In this document: in pieces, positions 11,750 to 22,726 of the stretch | Numbering within the stretch: the first letter of the stretch is position 1 | How the letters are laid out: each line of letters begins with the position of its first letter | NCBI GenBank assembly: GCA_038503035.1 | Contig: JAVSML010024447.1 | Coordinates: 124,001 to 188,000, forward strand | Direction of reading: 5' to 3' | DNA from: Crocodylus rhombifer | Taxonomy: Eukaryota > Chordata > Crocodylia > Crocodylidae | DNA: 64,000 nt | The notes under the pieces: model-generated | What the model saw: the letters and a program-made list of their open reading frames with translations, nothing else | What the model was told of the DNA's origin: nothing | Databases searched by the model: none | Translations under genes and position numbers: made by a program

Positions 11750-12290
11750 AACGCTCTTCCAGGTCCACCACCCTTCCCACCTCCCCACCTTGCAGTCCCA
11801 GGGTGAGGCAGCCACACAGCCTTTCTCTTGGTAGCCTGTCAATCCTCATCCATGTGCCCCAGCCTCTACTCTCCTCCCAGTCACTGCCCACAAGTGCAAC
11901 CTTCTCCTGCCCAGTCTCCCTGTCTCTTTCCCCAGCCTGCCCACAGTAACATTGCCAAAGGCCTCTTCTTGCCCCTGCTCCCTATCAGCTCCCTGTCCTG
12001 CCTCTTCCCTGGGAGATCCTCATGCCCCTCCGCAAAGCCATCCCTTATCTTCCCCCCCAAACACTCATTTCCTTTTGCTCAGCTCCCATTAGCTGTGCTC
12101 CTCCCAGGTCTCTTGTCTTTCTCCAGCCTTCAGCCTCACAGGCTCTCTCCTCCGAGTCTCCTAGGCTACTCCTGGCAACTACCTCCTTTCTCCTTCAAAT
12201 CTTCCTTTGAAGACATCTCCTTGTTCTCATTAGTAACCCCAGCCGCCTGCTGCTCCTGTCCTTTACACTGCTTGCCACAAGGCTCTGGTT
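11750..12290. repeat. pyrimidine-rich degenerate tract
   Basis: Same character as the tract near 7.6-8.4 kb: C and T dominate the plus strand, and 'gcccagtctccctgtc'-like phrases recur. Open frames across it are low complexity and unlikely to be translated. Confidence 0.5.
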
Positions 12291-13970
12291 GGCATTCAGT
12301 CTCCCACAGCCCTCAAAGGGATTTTTAGGTGCTCAGTCCCCATCAAGGCAGGCAATGTGCCAAGTACTGCGCAGACCATAGAGTAAGAACTTCACAGGGA
12401 GGGTGTACTCAAATCCAGCATGGCGAGTGCTTTAGACTGGCCCCTAAATGCCACTGTGTTTGAAAAAAGAGCCCAGATATACAATTCAAGGCCAAGAACC
12501 TTGTTCAGGCTGTTACTCTCTGATGTCCCACAGTTTGTCTTGATGTGCCAGTTTAACCGAAGAGGTTTCCAAATGGATCCAGTGAGGTCAGTGCCAGGCC
12601 CCACAGCTTGAAAGTGCCTCATAGTAATGCTCTTCAGTGTTCACACAAGGGCTGGCATGGATTCAGCTACACTGATGTGGAAACCAGTCCCATGAAATCA
12701 AGACAAGTTCTATGCGTGACAAGCCTGAAGTCCACAGGCTGCATTCTGCTCTCAGTTCCTTGGAACAAACCCAGTGTCCTGAGCAGTGGGCTCTGGTTCC
12801 CTCTGCCTGTTTGTACTACAACTTCTGAAGCCAGTTCTCTCCCAGGCAGCTATTTTGGCAGCAGACAAGCCAGAGGGTTGCTGCCTTTGCATGCACTCAT
12901 AGAAGGAAGGCATCAAAGCTGCTCACCTGCTGCTTCCCCCTCTTCTGTGGTCTCACCAGGATTTAAAAAAAAAGCCCTGAATAAAAACAAATCTCATGAA
13001 CAAAGCCAGGCAGTGACAGTGCCTAAGCCAGGTCTTCCTTGAAGGAAATGCCCGGGCTAATGACAGTGACAGCTTCAGGAGAGGCTAGAGGTTGCCTTTT
13101 GAGGGCATTCAACTCTGCACAGACTCTTCCTGGCGGGAGGGGAGGATGGAGTGAATCTGGGGTGGGATGGGGCTGATGACTGTCATTGCCATGATGCTTT
13201 TTACTCAGGTCATGTTAGCGGAGGAGCCTGACTGAGAAAGGCCTGGCAGGCCCAGGCAGCAGCAGCAAACACAGATTTTGTCAAAGCCACGCAGCCACCA
13301 GCCTCCAGTTTGGCAGGGTCCCTCTCTGCACCCACTGACCAGCCCACAGCCCTGCTGGGAGCCCACCTGAGGTCACCGCTGCGGGAGACTAGCGCAGCAG
13401 CCATGGCCTCTCCTCACAACAGAGGACACTTCCAAGCCTCCTTCTCACCGGGCCCAAAGGGAAGGAGACAATCTGAGTGAGGAACCTCACAAACACTTGC
13501 TGTATCTTGCCCAGAATCGGGGTGGGCTCCTGGGGCAGCTGCCATCTTTGCTCCAGCAGCCGAGATTCTGGGGCTTTGGAGGGGGACAGAAATATACTCT
13601 GCTGTTTGCTTCCCCACCTTTTCTCTCCTTCCCTTCCGTCTACCTTTACACTCTGAGTGCAGCAGCTTTACAGTGGGACTATGGAGCCAAGAGGAATTTT
13701 CCAGTAAACGCAGCACTGCAAACCCAAGTCCCACCTGATAGCATGGGAGCCAGGGAATCAGGTTACAGCTCTTTCCCACATCCTGGCCAGAGCAGGTAAA
13801 CACACCAGGGGATGTGTCACATATCCAGGTTGTATGCATAAAGAGGCCGACCAGGCAAAGGCATGTACCACCTAGTAAGGAGCTCCCAGGTGCCAAGGAG
13901 AAGAAGTGAGACCAGCAAAGCTTCCTCTATTCCTTACTAGGATTTGGTTTATTTAAAAACAAAACCCCAC

Positions 13971-13972
<2 letters not shown>

Positions 13973-14005
<33 letters not shown>
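13973..14005. repeat. (CA)n microsatellite
   Basis: An uninterrupted CA dinucleotide run of 33 bases preceded by a C/A-rich stretch. Confidence 0.95.
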
Positions 14006-14009
<4 letters not shown>

Positions 14010-14889
14010 ATTAAACAACAAAGCTTGGCTTGGTTCTGCTAGGACATCCCACCCTCTGCTGACAAAGCCAGGTTTCACCGTTCTCCCTGAAGGCTCTTTA
14101 GCCATTTCCGGGCCTTGTCTGTAAACCCACACAGGATAACTTTTATTTTAGTCCTCACTTTTCTGGATGAAAATAGCAGCAGGCATGTGTACTGACCACT
14201 GGCCTGGAAATGGAAGCTGCCTGAGGCTCTTATCATCCAGCCAACAAACCTATAACAAAAACTAATGAGCCAAAATTAAAACTAGGCTAATTCAAATTAG
14301 AAGCCAGATGCACCCTTTGGATGGTGAGGGAGACTAACCCACTGGAACTGCCCAGGGAGATGAAGGGTCCTCTAGCTGTGAAGCCTCCTGATGCAGAGAG
14401 GCGGCCTTCTCCAAGAGACATGCTCCCAGGAAACACTGGAAATAGAACCCAATAAAACCCCTTGTTATAAAGGACATCAAAATGCATGATCTGTGGTCCC
14501 TTCTGGTTTTATAATCTCTGACCCCATAAGGGAGCTGAGTGGGATCAGGGTGAGGCAGCTACCTGGAGCACCGGGCTCTGGGGGACAGACCACCACACTA
14601 TTTCCTGCCTCTGGCTGATGAGAAGATTTGCTCACCTGTGCCACTGTATCATTACTATGTATTAATTGTATTTCCATAGCAGCTGTGGGTCCAGACTGGG
14701 ACTAAGACCCCCACGTGCTGGTCACTGGACTCAGAGGCTGGAGCCCTGTGGAGGTTGTTGAGCCTGCGATCTCCCATCCCCACACTGGATCCAACACCCT
14801 TGAGAGGTGTCCTTAGCCTGTTCCTCTGCCACAGGAGAGAGAAGTCACCCTGTGTGTTGGTAGAGGAGGGGGAAGGGGGGCGTTTTTCT

Positions 14890-15350
14890 ACTCTTGAGTG
14901 TCAGGCATAAGCTCTTCCCCTTCTCCCAGCATAGGGGGAGAGACTGGGCCCAGGACTAGCAGCCCCCCAACCTGCTCTCCCCTGCTGGGGGCACACCCGG
15001 CCTCTCCTCCTCCCAGGCCCCTCAGTTCCTTCTTTTACTCTAGCCCCTTCTTGCTCCACCTCATCACTGCTTCCCCTGCCTGCCTGCTCCCCATGTCCAG
15101 GGGCTCCTGCAAATGGCCCTACACTTCCCACACTCTCCCTCCCTCCCCAAACCTCAAATGCCGTGGAGTCTTCCAGGACCCTCAGTTCCAGCACTGCCCT
15201 CCTTCCCAGTCACCCCACTATCCATCTGACCGACTTCACCTGGAGACCTACAGCAGGGGACCAGCACCCCAAGCCAGTCCTTCCATCAGGGGAATCCCTT
15301 CCTGCCTCCCCAACTCCCATGTTTGCCTTCAGAGCGGTCTGCCCCATGCA
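14890..15350. repeat. pyrimidine-rich degenerate tract
   Basis: C-rich plus strand with many 'cccc' and 'ctcc' blocks. Long open frames across it (14898-15431 and 15163-15693, plus strand) are a by-product of the base bias and overlap one another. No domain is visible. Confidence 0.45.
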
Positions 15351-16078
15351 CACAGCGCCTGTCTGCTGGAACCAGGTGTGCGGGCAGCAACTTTTATTCT
15401 CTGGAATATGCCTGCTGCTATTTGCACTTAGCACAATGAAGCCTTATTTCCATGAAGTCAGCAGCACAGTGTGTACCATGAAGCGACTGTGGCAAAAATC
15501 CCACCTCCCACACAGCCTCTGCCAGGGCCAAGGCCTCAGCCTCACCCTGTGCTTGGCACAACTCACCAGTTTCTGGATGGGAAGGAGGCGGAAGGCACAC
15601 AGCTCCAAAGGACTCTGGGTTTCCTGGTCTGATCAAAGCCATTTTCCAAGGGTCCTCTCTGCAGGGGAGGGAAGTGTTTCCAGCCTAGCATAGCCGCACA
15701 CGACTGGTAACTCTGCCAGGTCAGAGCCTACCTGCCACTGCTGGAATTGTTGGAGATAAATCAGCCCAGCTCACAATTTACAACACACATCCCCTTTGTT
15801 CTGGCAGAAGGAAAAATTCGAGGTCCTTAGCACCCTTCCTACACAAAACCATACTAGCTTCCCTCCCCCTGCTTGCTGAGGCTCTTCACACCTGCTTTCC
15901 CTTCTGTTCCCTCCACAGCCACCTTCCCACCCCAACCTGCAACCTTTTTCCACCAGAACCCGGGTTTCCCCTGCACTTGGAAGGCCCTCCTGAACCAGCC
16001 CCCTCCTCCACATCTAGCCCCATCTTGTGCAGCCCAGCAGTGTTACAGCCCCCCGATAACATCTTGTTTCCCATAGAA

Positions 16079-16798
16079 CAGGGGTGGGCAAAATGCAGCC
16101 CTCAGGCCGGATGTGGCCCACCAGGCCATTCTATCCACTCAGTAAGCAGCCCTCCACCTGAAATAATTGCCCAACCCTGCCACAGAAGCACTCCGTTTCC
16201 ACCATACTGGCTTTATACTCACTGCACCTGGTGTGTTTGGTGCAACACAACATTGTTCCCATGTCCAGAAACACGAGCTCGCAAGCTCTACATAAACTTA
16301 CATAATCTTACAGCGGCTTATCATCAGGATGCTTCAAAACAGATAAATCACTTGCTGCCAGTAAGAAAAACATTGTTCTAGGCCTGCAAGGAGTCTCACA
16401 GCAGAAGATATATGGGACAGCAAAGGCACTAATGGATCCTAGGGTTAGACTCCATTACACTCTTAACAGACAACAAAGCAGTAGCCCCCAACTCAGAGGC
16501 TATGGACAACATGCTGCCCTCAAGCCCCTCTGACACTGCTCACAGGAAATTAAGAAGTGAACACTGAGGTCCTCACCACAACAGTCCATGCATGCAGACA
16601 GAGCAAAATGGGATGTGGCCTGCAACATGGGTCCTGCTGGGTTCCCCTGGGTCCTCCTGCCCCTGTCTCCTGTCACCTTTGGCAGGCAACCAGGAGCAGA
16701 TAAATATAAATTTTCTAAATTTTTAGGGGCCCTACAGGCTGGATAGAATAGCCTGGCAGGCCAGATCTGGCCAGCAGGCCATATTTTATCTTCCCCTG
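16079..16798. mobile_element. hAT-type element, CAGGGGTGGGCAA family
   Basis: The element starts CAGGGGTGGGCAAA at 16079 and ends with a decayed inverse finishing CCCCTG at 16798. The last 105 bases match the last 100 bases of the element at the right edge of this window, including 'tttaggggccc' and 'ctggatagaatagcctggc' type phrases, so both belong to one family. This copy is about 720 bp against about 187 bp for the other, so it keeps more interior or carries a further insertion. A clean target duplication is not visible (about 4 of 8 bases agree). Confidence 0.7.
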
Positions 16799-16805
16799 CT
16801 CTAAA

Positions 16806-17146
16806 CTAGTTACAAACTAGTCAGAGGGGACCAGCAGGCGTTGGGGGAGTCCCTGTTCCCCTGAGCACTACCAGGAGTGACTAGAAATAACGGTCACAAG
16901 CTTGCAGAGGGTAAATTCGGATTAAACATCAGGAGGCGCTACTTCACTGTCAGGGTGGCTAGGATCTGGAACCAACTTTCAAGCAAAGTGGTGCTGGCTC
17001 CTACCTTGGGGATCTTTAAGACAAGGCTAGACAATCACCTTGCTGGGGTTGTTTGACCCCAGTACTCTTTCCTGCCATGGCAGAGGGTCAGACTTGATGA
17101 TCTGCTCAAGTCCCTTCCGACCCTACTGACTATGAAACTATGGTAA
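16806..17146 (+). mobile_element. CR1 LINE 3' end, plus strand
   Basis: The order of phrases (gggggagtccctgttcccc, aataacggtcacaagct, gaggcgctacttcac, gatctttaagacaaggct) matches the reverse complement of the CR1 copy at 32.0-32.8 kb. It ends at 'ctatgaaactatgg', the usual CR1 tail repeat. It encodes the broken end of ORF2 and then the 3' untranslated part. It abuts the hAT element that ends at 16798. Confidence 0.85.
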
Positions 17147-17149
17147 TAG

Positions 17150-18413
17150 TCCCACACTGTTGCTTGTGGGCCCAGGAAGGTGGCCATTGCAACTGGTAAT
17201 GCCAGCAGCAGGATCCTGTAAGTGAACAAGTCAAGGGACCCAAGTTATGGCTGCGTAGAGGGTGTCGGTCTGAGGTACAGCAAGTATTTCAGGATGATGG
17301 CAGGGGGAGCTAGCCAGAAACCCACTCTGCTCATTCCCAGACCCTCTCACCTTTGACATCACATAATGTTTGGAGTCAAATGGTGGTCGCCAGGTGAGAG
17401 CCATTAGCCAGACTCCACTGCAGCTCCTCTTCAGCCCTAGCTGCATTCTCAGTGAAGATTTGGCAAGTGCATTCATTTCTCCAGCAGCTGTTGAGCTTCA
17501 GTGACACCATTCCTTAGTCACCAGGAGTCTGGTACATCTGAGCAGCTGCCTTGTGTTCGTCTTACTTGAGCTTTAGGCACTTGGGGCAGAGGCTACATCT
17601 TACCCCATATCCCTCCCCCTGCAAACACCCACCTGGCCCTCAACTAAGAAGCAGCAGAAGAAAGGGGAATGAGAGGGTAAACAACCCTGGCACCCTCTAA
17701 TTAAGGCACAGCCTCACTGTCCCATGGATCCTTGCTTTGAAGCAGGAACCAAGTCCTCCACCAGACTGGTGAGATGTTCTTGAGCAACAGGAAATAATTG
17801 GCCATCCACTGGTGTTTGTCCCTGAGGTTGGTGGTGTAGGGGAGGTCATTGCCATTTTGCTACCAGACAGAAATATTTGCTTGCATCCTTGGTTTGTTTG
17901 CACACGACAACGCACCCTATGTGGTCCCGCCACTGCCAGTGCTGCACAGAAGGTCAGGTACACAGGAAAAGGTGCCTTTCCCAGAATAAGCAGGCAGGCA
18001 TACCAGCCCCACCTGTGCATGTCAGCCAAAGTGCTTCAGTTTGGCACTTTGCAGAGGAGGGGAAGAAGGCACTAGACCCATTTTACAGGTGTGGAAAGTG
18101 AGGTGCAGAAAAGGGGGGCAGTTTGCACAGAGTCACTTAACAAGTTGGTAGCAGAAGCCGTAGCAAACCCCCCAGTTTTTGTTTTGTTTTTTATTTCAAA
18201 ATGCATTCCCTCCCCTTCCCCAACCATTTCTGACTTTTTCTTTCCCTCTCTATTCCCTATAGATAAGTATAAGTGAGCTAAGACATAGGATAAGCTTCAG
18301 CATTTTATTTTGGTAGCAAGTTGTATTTGTTTTGTTTTTTCTCCTTCTTTATATTGCTTAATTATTGTTCTATATTACCATTTTACTGATGCTATATGAT
18401 TTAGGCCTACATA
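17150..18413. other. intergenic sequence, nothing recognised
   Basis: No gene, clear repeat or regulatory block is recognisable. The last 250 bases are rich in T, with TTTTGTTTT runs. Confidence 0.5.
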
Positions 18414-19148
18414 TGTAAAGTTAGCATAAGTTATGTCAAGTCTCCATCTTGTCCTCCATGCCCTGTTGTGTAACCCATGATTCACACCTACCCCTCCCAT
18501 GTAACTTGGTTCCTGAATGAATGGGGATGAATGAGGGTGATTGAGAGACAATGGCAGTAGGTCTAAAAATAGGTCCCCCTGAATAATCAAACCATCAAAA
18601 CCAATACCTGGACCAACGAACCAGCCCTTGGAACCACCCTCAGCATTCAAGAAACAAAAGATGAGGCAACCCACCAAGGCTACACGTGCTTACCTGGAAC
18701 AGGACTGACATTGTCTGGACAGGCCCTCCCCATAGGAGATCATAGATAGTCTGCCCCATAAAAAGGGTACTGAAGACTGATTCCTTGGGACACCCTCTCC
18801 ATCTGGACCAGCACCATCCCACACCACCTATCCACCCAGAAGCCCTGCCGGCAACCCCCCTCTGGACAACACCTACTGGACAAAGACCTCTTTCCAGCCT
18901 AGATAGCCACCTATCATCCCCTACCTCCTCTTCAACCAAGGACTTGGACTCTGCTTCTCTTCCCTACCTGGACTCCAACCCTTCTACTGAGTCTCTTTCT
19001 CCTGCTGCCATTGTGAATGTGGCATGTGGGGGGAGGAGGGGAGAGTGCATGTGCAAGTGTGTGTAGCAACCAAGCTGTACAGTACAGTGTTCATTTAATA
19101 AAACTGTTATTTGGAACCCTGAGTTGGGCTTTGCTTTACTATGGTACA
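18414..19148 (+). mobile_element. probable solo LTR of an endogenous retrovirus
   Basis: The segment can be read as one LTR: a TG start near 18414, a TATA-like ATAAAAAG at 18758-18765, a C-rich downstream part, a polyadenylation hexamer AATAAA at 19097-19102 followed by T/G-rich sequence, and a CA end near 19148. No internal retroviral genes flank it, which fits a solo LTR. I could not find a matching short target duplication, so both ends are uncertain. An alternative is an unrelated single-copy promoter and terminator pair. Confidence 0.4.
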
Positions 19149-19460
19149 GCCCTGCTCCAATCTCTGCTCCTCGCCCTTCTAACTTCTGTCTAATTTCTCC
19201 CTCTTCTGCTTCTGGCTCACCACCACTTCCAACACCTGTCCCATGCTCCTGTGGCTCCAGCTGTCCTGAGCTCCTCTCTGCCTGCAAACCTCTATTTCTT
19301 TGCCACCATCCCATCCCCACTGCCTTTTCCCCTGATCTCTGCCACTGTTATTGCCTTATCCCCATTGGCTTTTCACCAGCTTTCTACCTCCATCTCCTGG
19401 CTGTTTCCTCCTTGCCACCAGGCTTTTTCCCTTGCTTCCACCATGGCACCAGGTGACCCC
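19140..19460. repeat. pyrimidine-rich degenerate tract
   Basis: Another C/T-dominated plus-strand tract with 'ctccatctcctggctg' and 'ccaccatcccatccccac' type phrases, directly right of the probable LTR. Confidence 0.45.
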
Positions 19461-19649
19461 GAGTAACCCTGGGGCCACTTGACCTTAAGTAACCCCAAGC
19501 TTCAGTTCCTCAGCCAGTTTCTCTCTAATGGTTCTAATCCCGGTTCTGGCAACTTTCACTCCTTAGACTTTTTCTCTCACCTTAACCTTCCCTCAGGTAT
19601 CCCAAGTACTCCAAACACATACATACATACCATACCATCCAAGTTAGGA

Positions 19650-19915
19650 ACTTGCCTGTGTGTATGTGTAGGTGGGTGGTATGTGTGTGAACTGGTGAAT
19701 ATACATGTCATAGTGTGTGTGATACATGAATTAGTGATCCATGTATGTGTACAGAGTGTGTGGGTATTGACAACTGATTGTTGTCTAATTTTTGGTGTAG
19801 TGTGTACGTGCTTGAACTGGTGATTGGTATGCATGTGCCTAGGCTGGTTTGGATGTGTGTGAGTTGGTAGTGTGCGTCTAATTAATTTGTGTGTTTGTAT
19901 ATGTGCAATTGTGTC
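19650..19915. repeat. GT-rich degenerate minisatellite
   Basis: Units of roughly 35-45 bases repeat with the order 'gtgtgtg', then 'aactggtga' or 'attagtgat', then 'catgtatgtg'. Examples are near 19686, 19727 and 19810. Alternating purine-pyrimidine steps make the tract a candidate for non-B DNA. It has no coding content. Confidence 0.7.
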
Positions 19916-22480
19916 ACAGCTTCCTGGCCAACAGTGCAATATTGAGATCCTGAGAGTTGGCCTGAACCCAAAGGGCAACAAAGCGAGAGGAATGCTGAGT
20001 CTCCCAAGGCCCTGCCTGGTACCATGCACTGCAACCTGCATGGATGCTGGAATGGGATTTTGTGGGTAGGTGTATTAGTAATGTTTTCACTTCCTCTCGA
20101 GGCAATTTAGACTCTGGCTCCAGGATCTCAGGAAGAATCCTGCAGAAAAGGATAGTTTTGGGTTGCCCTAGGTACAAGGACTAGAAACAATGGAGGCGCT
20201 CAATTTGAGCGTTCTACTCGGGTGCTTTGTTGTGCAATGTGCCTCTTCAAACACTCCCCACAGGTGGCCTATCTGGGCTTATGCCCACTTTGTATTTCCC
20301 AGCAGCTGCCTGCAGGAGGTCCCAGGGGCTCTGCCTGGAACCAGGGGCTTGCACATGAGCTCTTCATGGACTCTCCTGGAGCAACAGCCGACCTGGGGGC
20401 AGCTGCACAGGACACTGGTGGCTGACTCACATGACAAACACATGGCAGGCCAGGCCCCATCACGTGTTAGCTTTGGGGGTACAAAGCATTACCAGGCAGA
20501 AGAAACAAATGTAGGAGTAACAAAGGAGGCAAGGTGCCTGCCAGCCCCTGGGGTGTACATGAGCACTTTCCACTCCCTCCCGCAGGCCTGTGAAGTCCTT
20601 CAGGACAGGCTGCGTTGGGTTTCTAGGAATGAGTCTGGTCAGATCCCAGCCAGGCACCCTCCCTGTTCAGAGCAAGCCTCAAAACAGATGTCCTGCACCA
20701 GCGGCAGGGAACAGCCATCTTCTCCCAGCAAGAATAAATCATCTCAGCAGTCCCCAGACGAGGACATATTGCTGGGCAGCACTGTGTAAACAAGGCCCTG
20801 TCAGGAAGGAGTGAGGGAAAGCAAGTGGTGGAGAAACCCCAATTGAAAACACAGGCACAGAGCTGCCCTGCCACCCGCTGCTTCCCACGTCACAGCAAAT
20901 GAGAAAAATAGAAACTCAAGCCAGAGCGTGGGCTGTCTCCGGGTGGCTTGCTGGTATTGTTCCTCTTTGCAGAGAGGGCTTGGGTGCTCTCACAGCTTTC
21001 TTCCTGTGCTGGGTCTATAGCCTCCCTTGGCCTGGCCCCAAAGCCCTCCCCTTCAGCCAGCAGAGAAGGAACATTTAGCTGCTGTCAACAGCTGGAATTC
21101 CTAGAAGCGAAGAAGACAAAAGGTTGCCTGAGTCCAGGATCTGTGACAGAGGGAAGGAGCCAGGGTGGTTGGTAGGAGAGCGCAGTCAAAGCAACCCTCT
21201 GTGCACAGCCTGATCTGATCTACTGTAGACTTCAAGATAAACCACTGTGACCTTTAGCCCAGCCTTCCCCAGCTAGTTCAGCTGAGGGAAAACAAGCTCT
21301 CTGCTCTCGTACAGTCTAGTTTTGCTCCTGATTAAAGACACCATTAACATCTTGATGGTTCTACCTTCACAAGCCACAGTGATCCTGAAAAGGAGGGTAT
21401 CAGTGTGTTTCAGCAGGGGCCCACCATGTAGTGTGTGACAGAGCTGATCAGGGAGGCGCATCTCATCTTTGCCTTCCTCAGCTCCTAGCCAGCAGCTAGC
21501 CTGTCTCCCAGAGCTGTAGGGATGCAACCCTAGAGCAAACAGACTGCACTGCCTGGGGAGCAGCAGCAGCAGCAGCAGCACACAGGAGCACAGCTGGCTT
21601 TTTGCACCTCGTCATCCTAAAGACAGTGCACAAGACTACAGAGAAGTGCAGCAGTAGAAGTATGAACTTGCACACCCTTGGCTTCCTGCTGCTTTTCCCA
21701 CAATACCACTGAGTTGAGAACATCTGGCCACCACTATAGGGTGATTGCTAGGTCCCTGAGCACTGGTTTTGTTAGTGACTAACCCCCAAGCACAAACACC
21801 CACTGCTGATCTCTGCCTCCTTCCCCTGAGAGCACTCTGTGCAGTTCACAAAGGTCTCCTCCCAGAAATGCTGTGATGCCATGGGGAAGGGAAGGGGTCA
21901 CATTCAAGCAGCGAGGTGCATTGGTGCTTGGAACAAACCGCAGAAGTCCTGGCTCCCAGTAATGCACCTCCACTGCCAGGTCATTCATCCTTCCTCTGCA
22001 TAAAACCCATGAAACTATAAGGCAGGGCTTGTGTGCTCCCAGAGCTCCAAGGAAGCCTGTCCACATCAGTCATTGCAAGTGAGGCATCAGAGGTCTTGCC
22101 CTGGTGTCCTCCTTTCAACAAGGCTCCAAGTGAGCAAGGCCTGGCCAGCTTAGGGTGGCTGGGGAATGGGGCAGTGATTGGACTGTAGGACAACTCTGAA
22201 GGTAAGGAAGGTGATGCCACCCAACGGCTGCCTGGGCATCCAGGGATCAGGCTGGATTCTTGATTGTTGCTGCTGCTGCAGGGAATGCTGTGTCGTGGGC
22301 AAGGAGTTGGTGGCTCTGAGTCTGCTTCTGAAAATTCATTGCTATTATTTCTACTCTAGATACACTTCCTCCAGTATCACCCAGCTGGCAGCCTGTATCC
22401 CAGCCCAGATTCATTCCTGAGCCCCAGGACAGCTCCACGTGGCTGGGTGGAGCCAGCTGGCTCTTGCTGGTGCTCTACAG
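19916..22480. other. intergenic sequence, one unexplained open frame
   Basis: The plus-strand frame 20190-20789 is open for 199 residues starting MEALNLSV. I see no domain, signal peptide or repeat in it that I recognise, and the surrounding composition is GC-rich, where chance frames are long. A short CAG run is at 21561-21580. Nothing else is recognisable. Confidence 0.4.
21561..21580. repeat. short CAG run
   Basis: Six to seven uninterrupted CAG units, with no coding context. Confidence 0.85.
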
Positions 22481-22726
22481 CAGTGGTCTTCAAAGCGGGA
22501 TACGCGCACCCCAGGTTGTGCGCAAGACAATCCATTGGGGTGCAGGAAGAAAATATTAGAACTTCTATTTATATTAATTTTTATCTCATCCTTTTTTAAT
22601 TTCTATTTTTGTGTATGCTTTATAATGTACATAATATATTAGTACAATAGTACATTTATATAATTTATAAATAAATAAATATACATATATTGGGGGTGCG
22701 CGATCAAAAAAGTGTGGAGACCACTG
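22481..22726. mobile_element. hAT-type MITE with perfect 8-bp target duplication
   Basis: The element starts CAGTGGTCTTCAAAGCG and ends GTGGAGACCACTG, an imperfect terminal inverted repeat. The flanks are identical, CTCTACAG at 22473-22480 and at 22727-22734, the 8-bp duplication of a hAT insertion. The 246-bp interior is AT-rich with a TATA-like stretch and has no open frame of note. The identical flanks suggest a fairly recent insertion compared with its neighbours. Confidence 0.9.

Larger units (their letters stand above)
6252..16078. other. intergenic sequence, no gene recognised
   Basis: Open frames here are short and show no domain or motif that I know. Nameable contents are the pyrimidine-rich tracts (about 7610-8390, 11750-12290, 14890-15350 and 15840-16030), a perfect 14-bp stem hairpin at 10598-10630 and a CA microsatellite at 13973-14005. 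The longest frames lie in the C-rich tracts and are low-complexity serine, proline and leucine strings, which are not credible as proteins. Confidence 0.6.

Noticed and set aside
11828..12328. 166-residue plus-strand open frame
   Set aside because: Same pyrimidine-rich low-complexity origin, with no domain or splice context.
13414..13896. 160-residue minus-strand open frame beginning MAPGSSLLG
   Set aside because: No recognisable domain, mixed composition, and no promoter or conserved motif. It is consistent with chance.
14898..15693. Two overlapping plus-strand frames of about 177 residues
   Set aside because: They overlap in different frames across a C-rich tract, which indicates base bias rather than coding.
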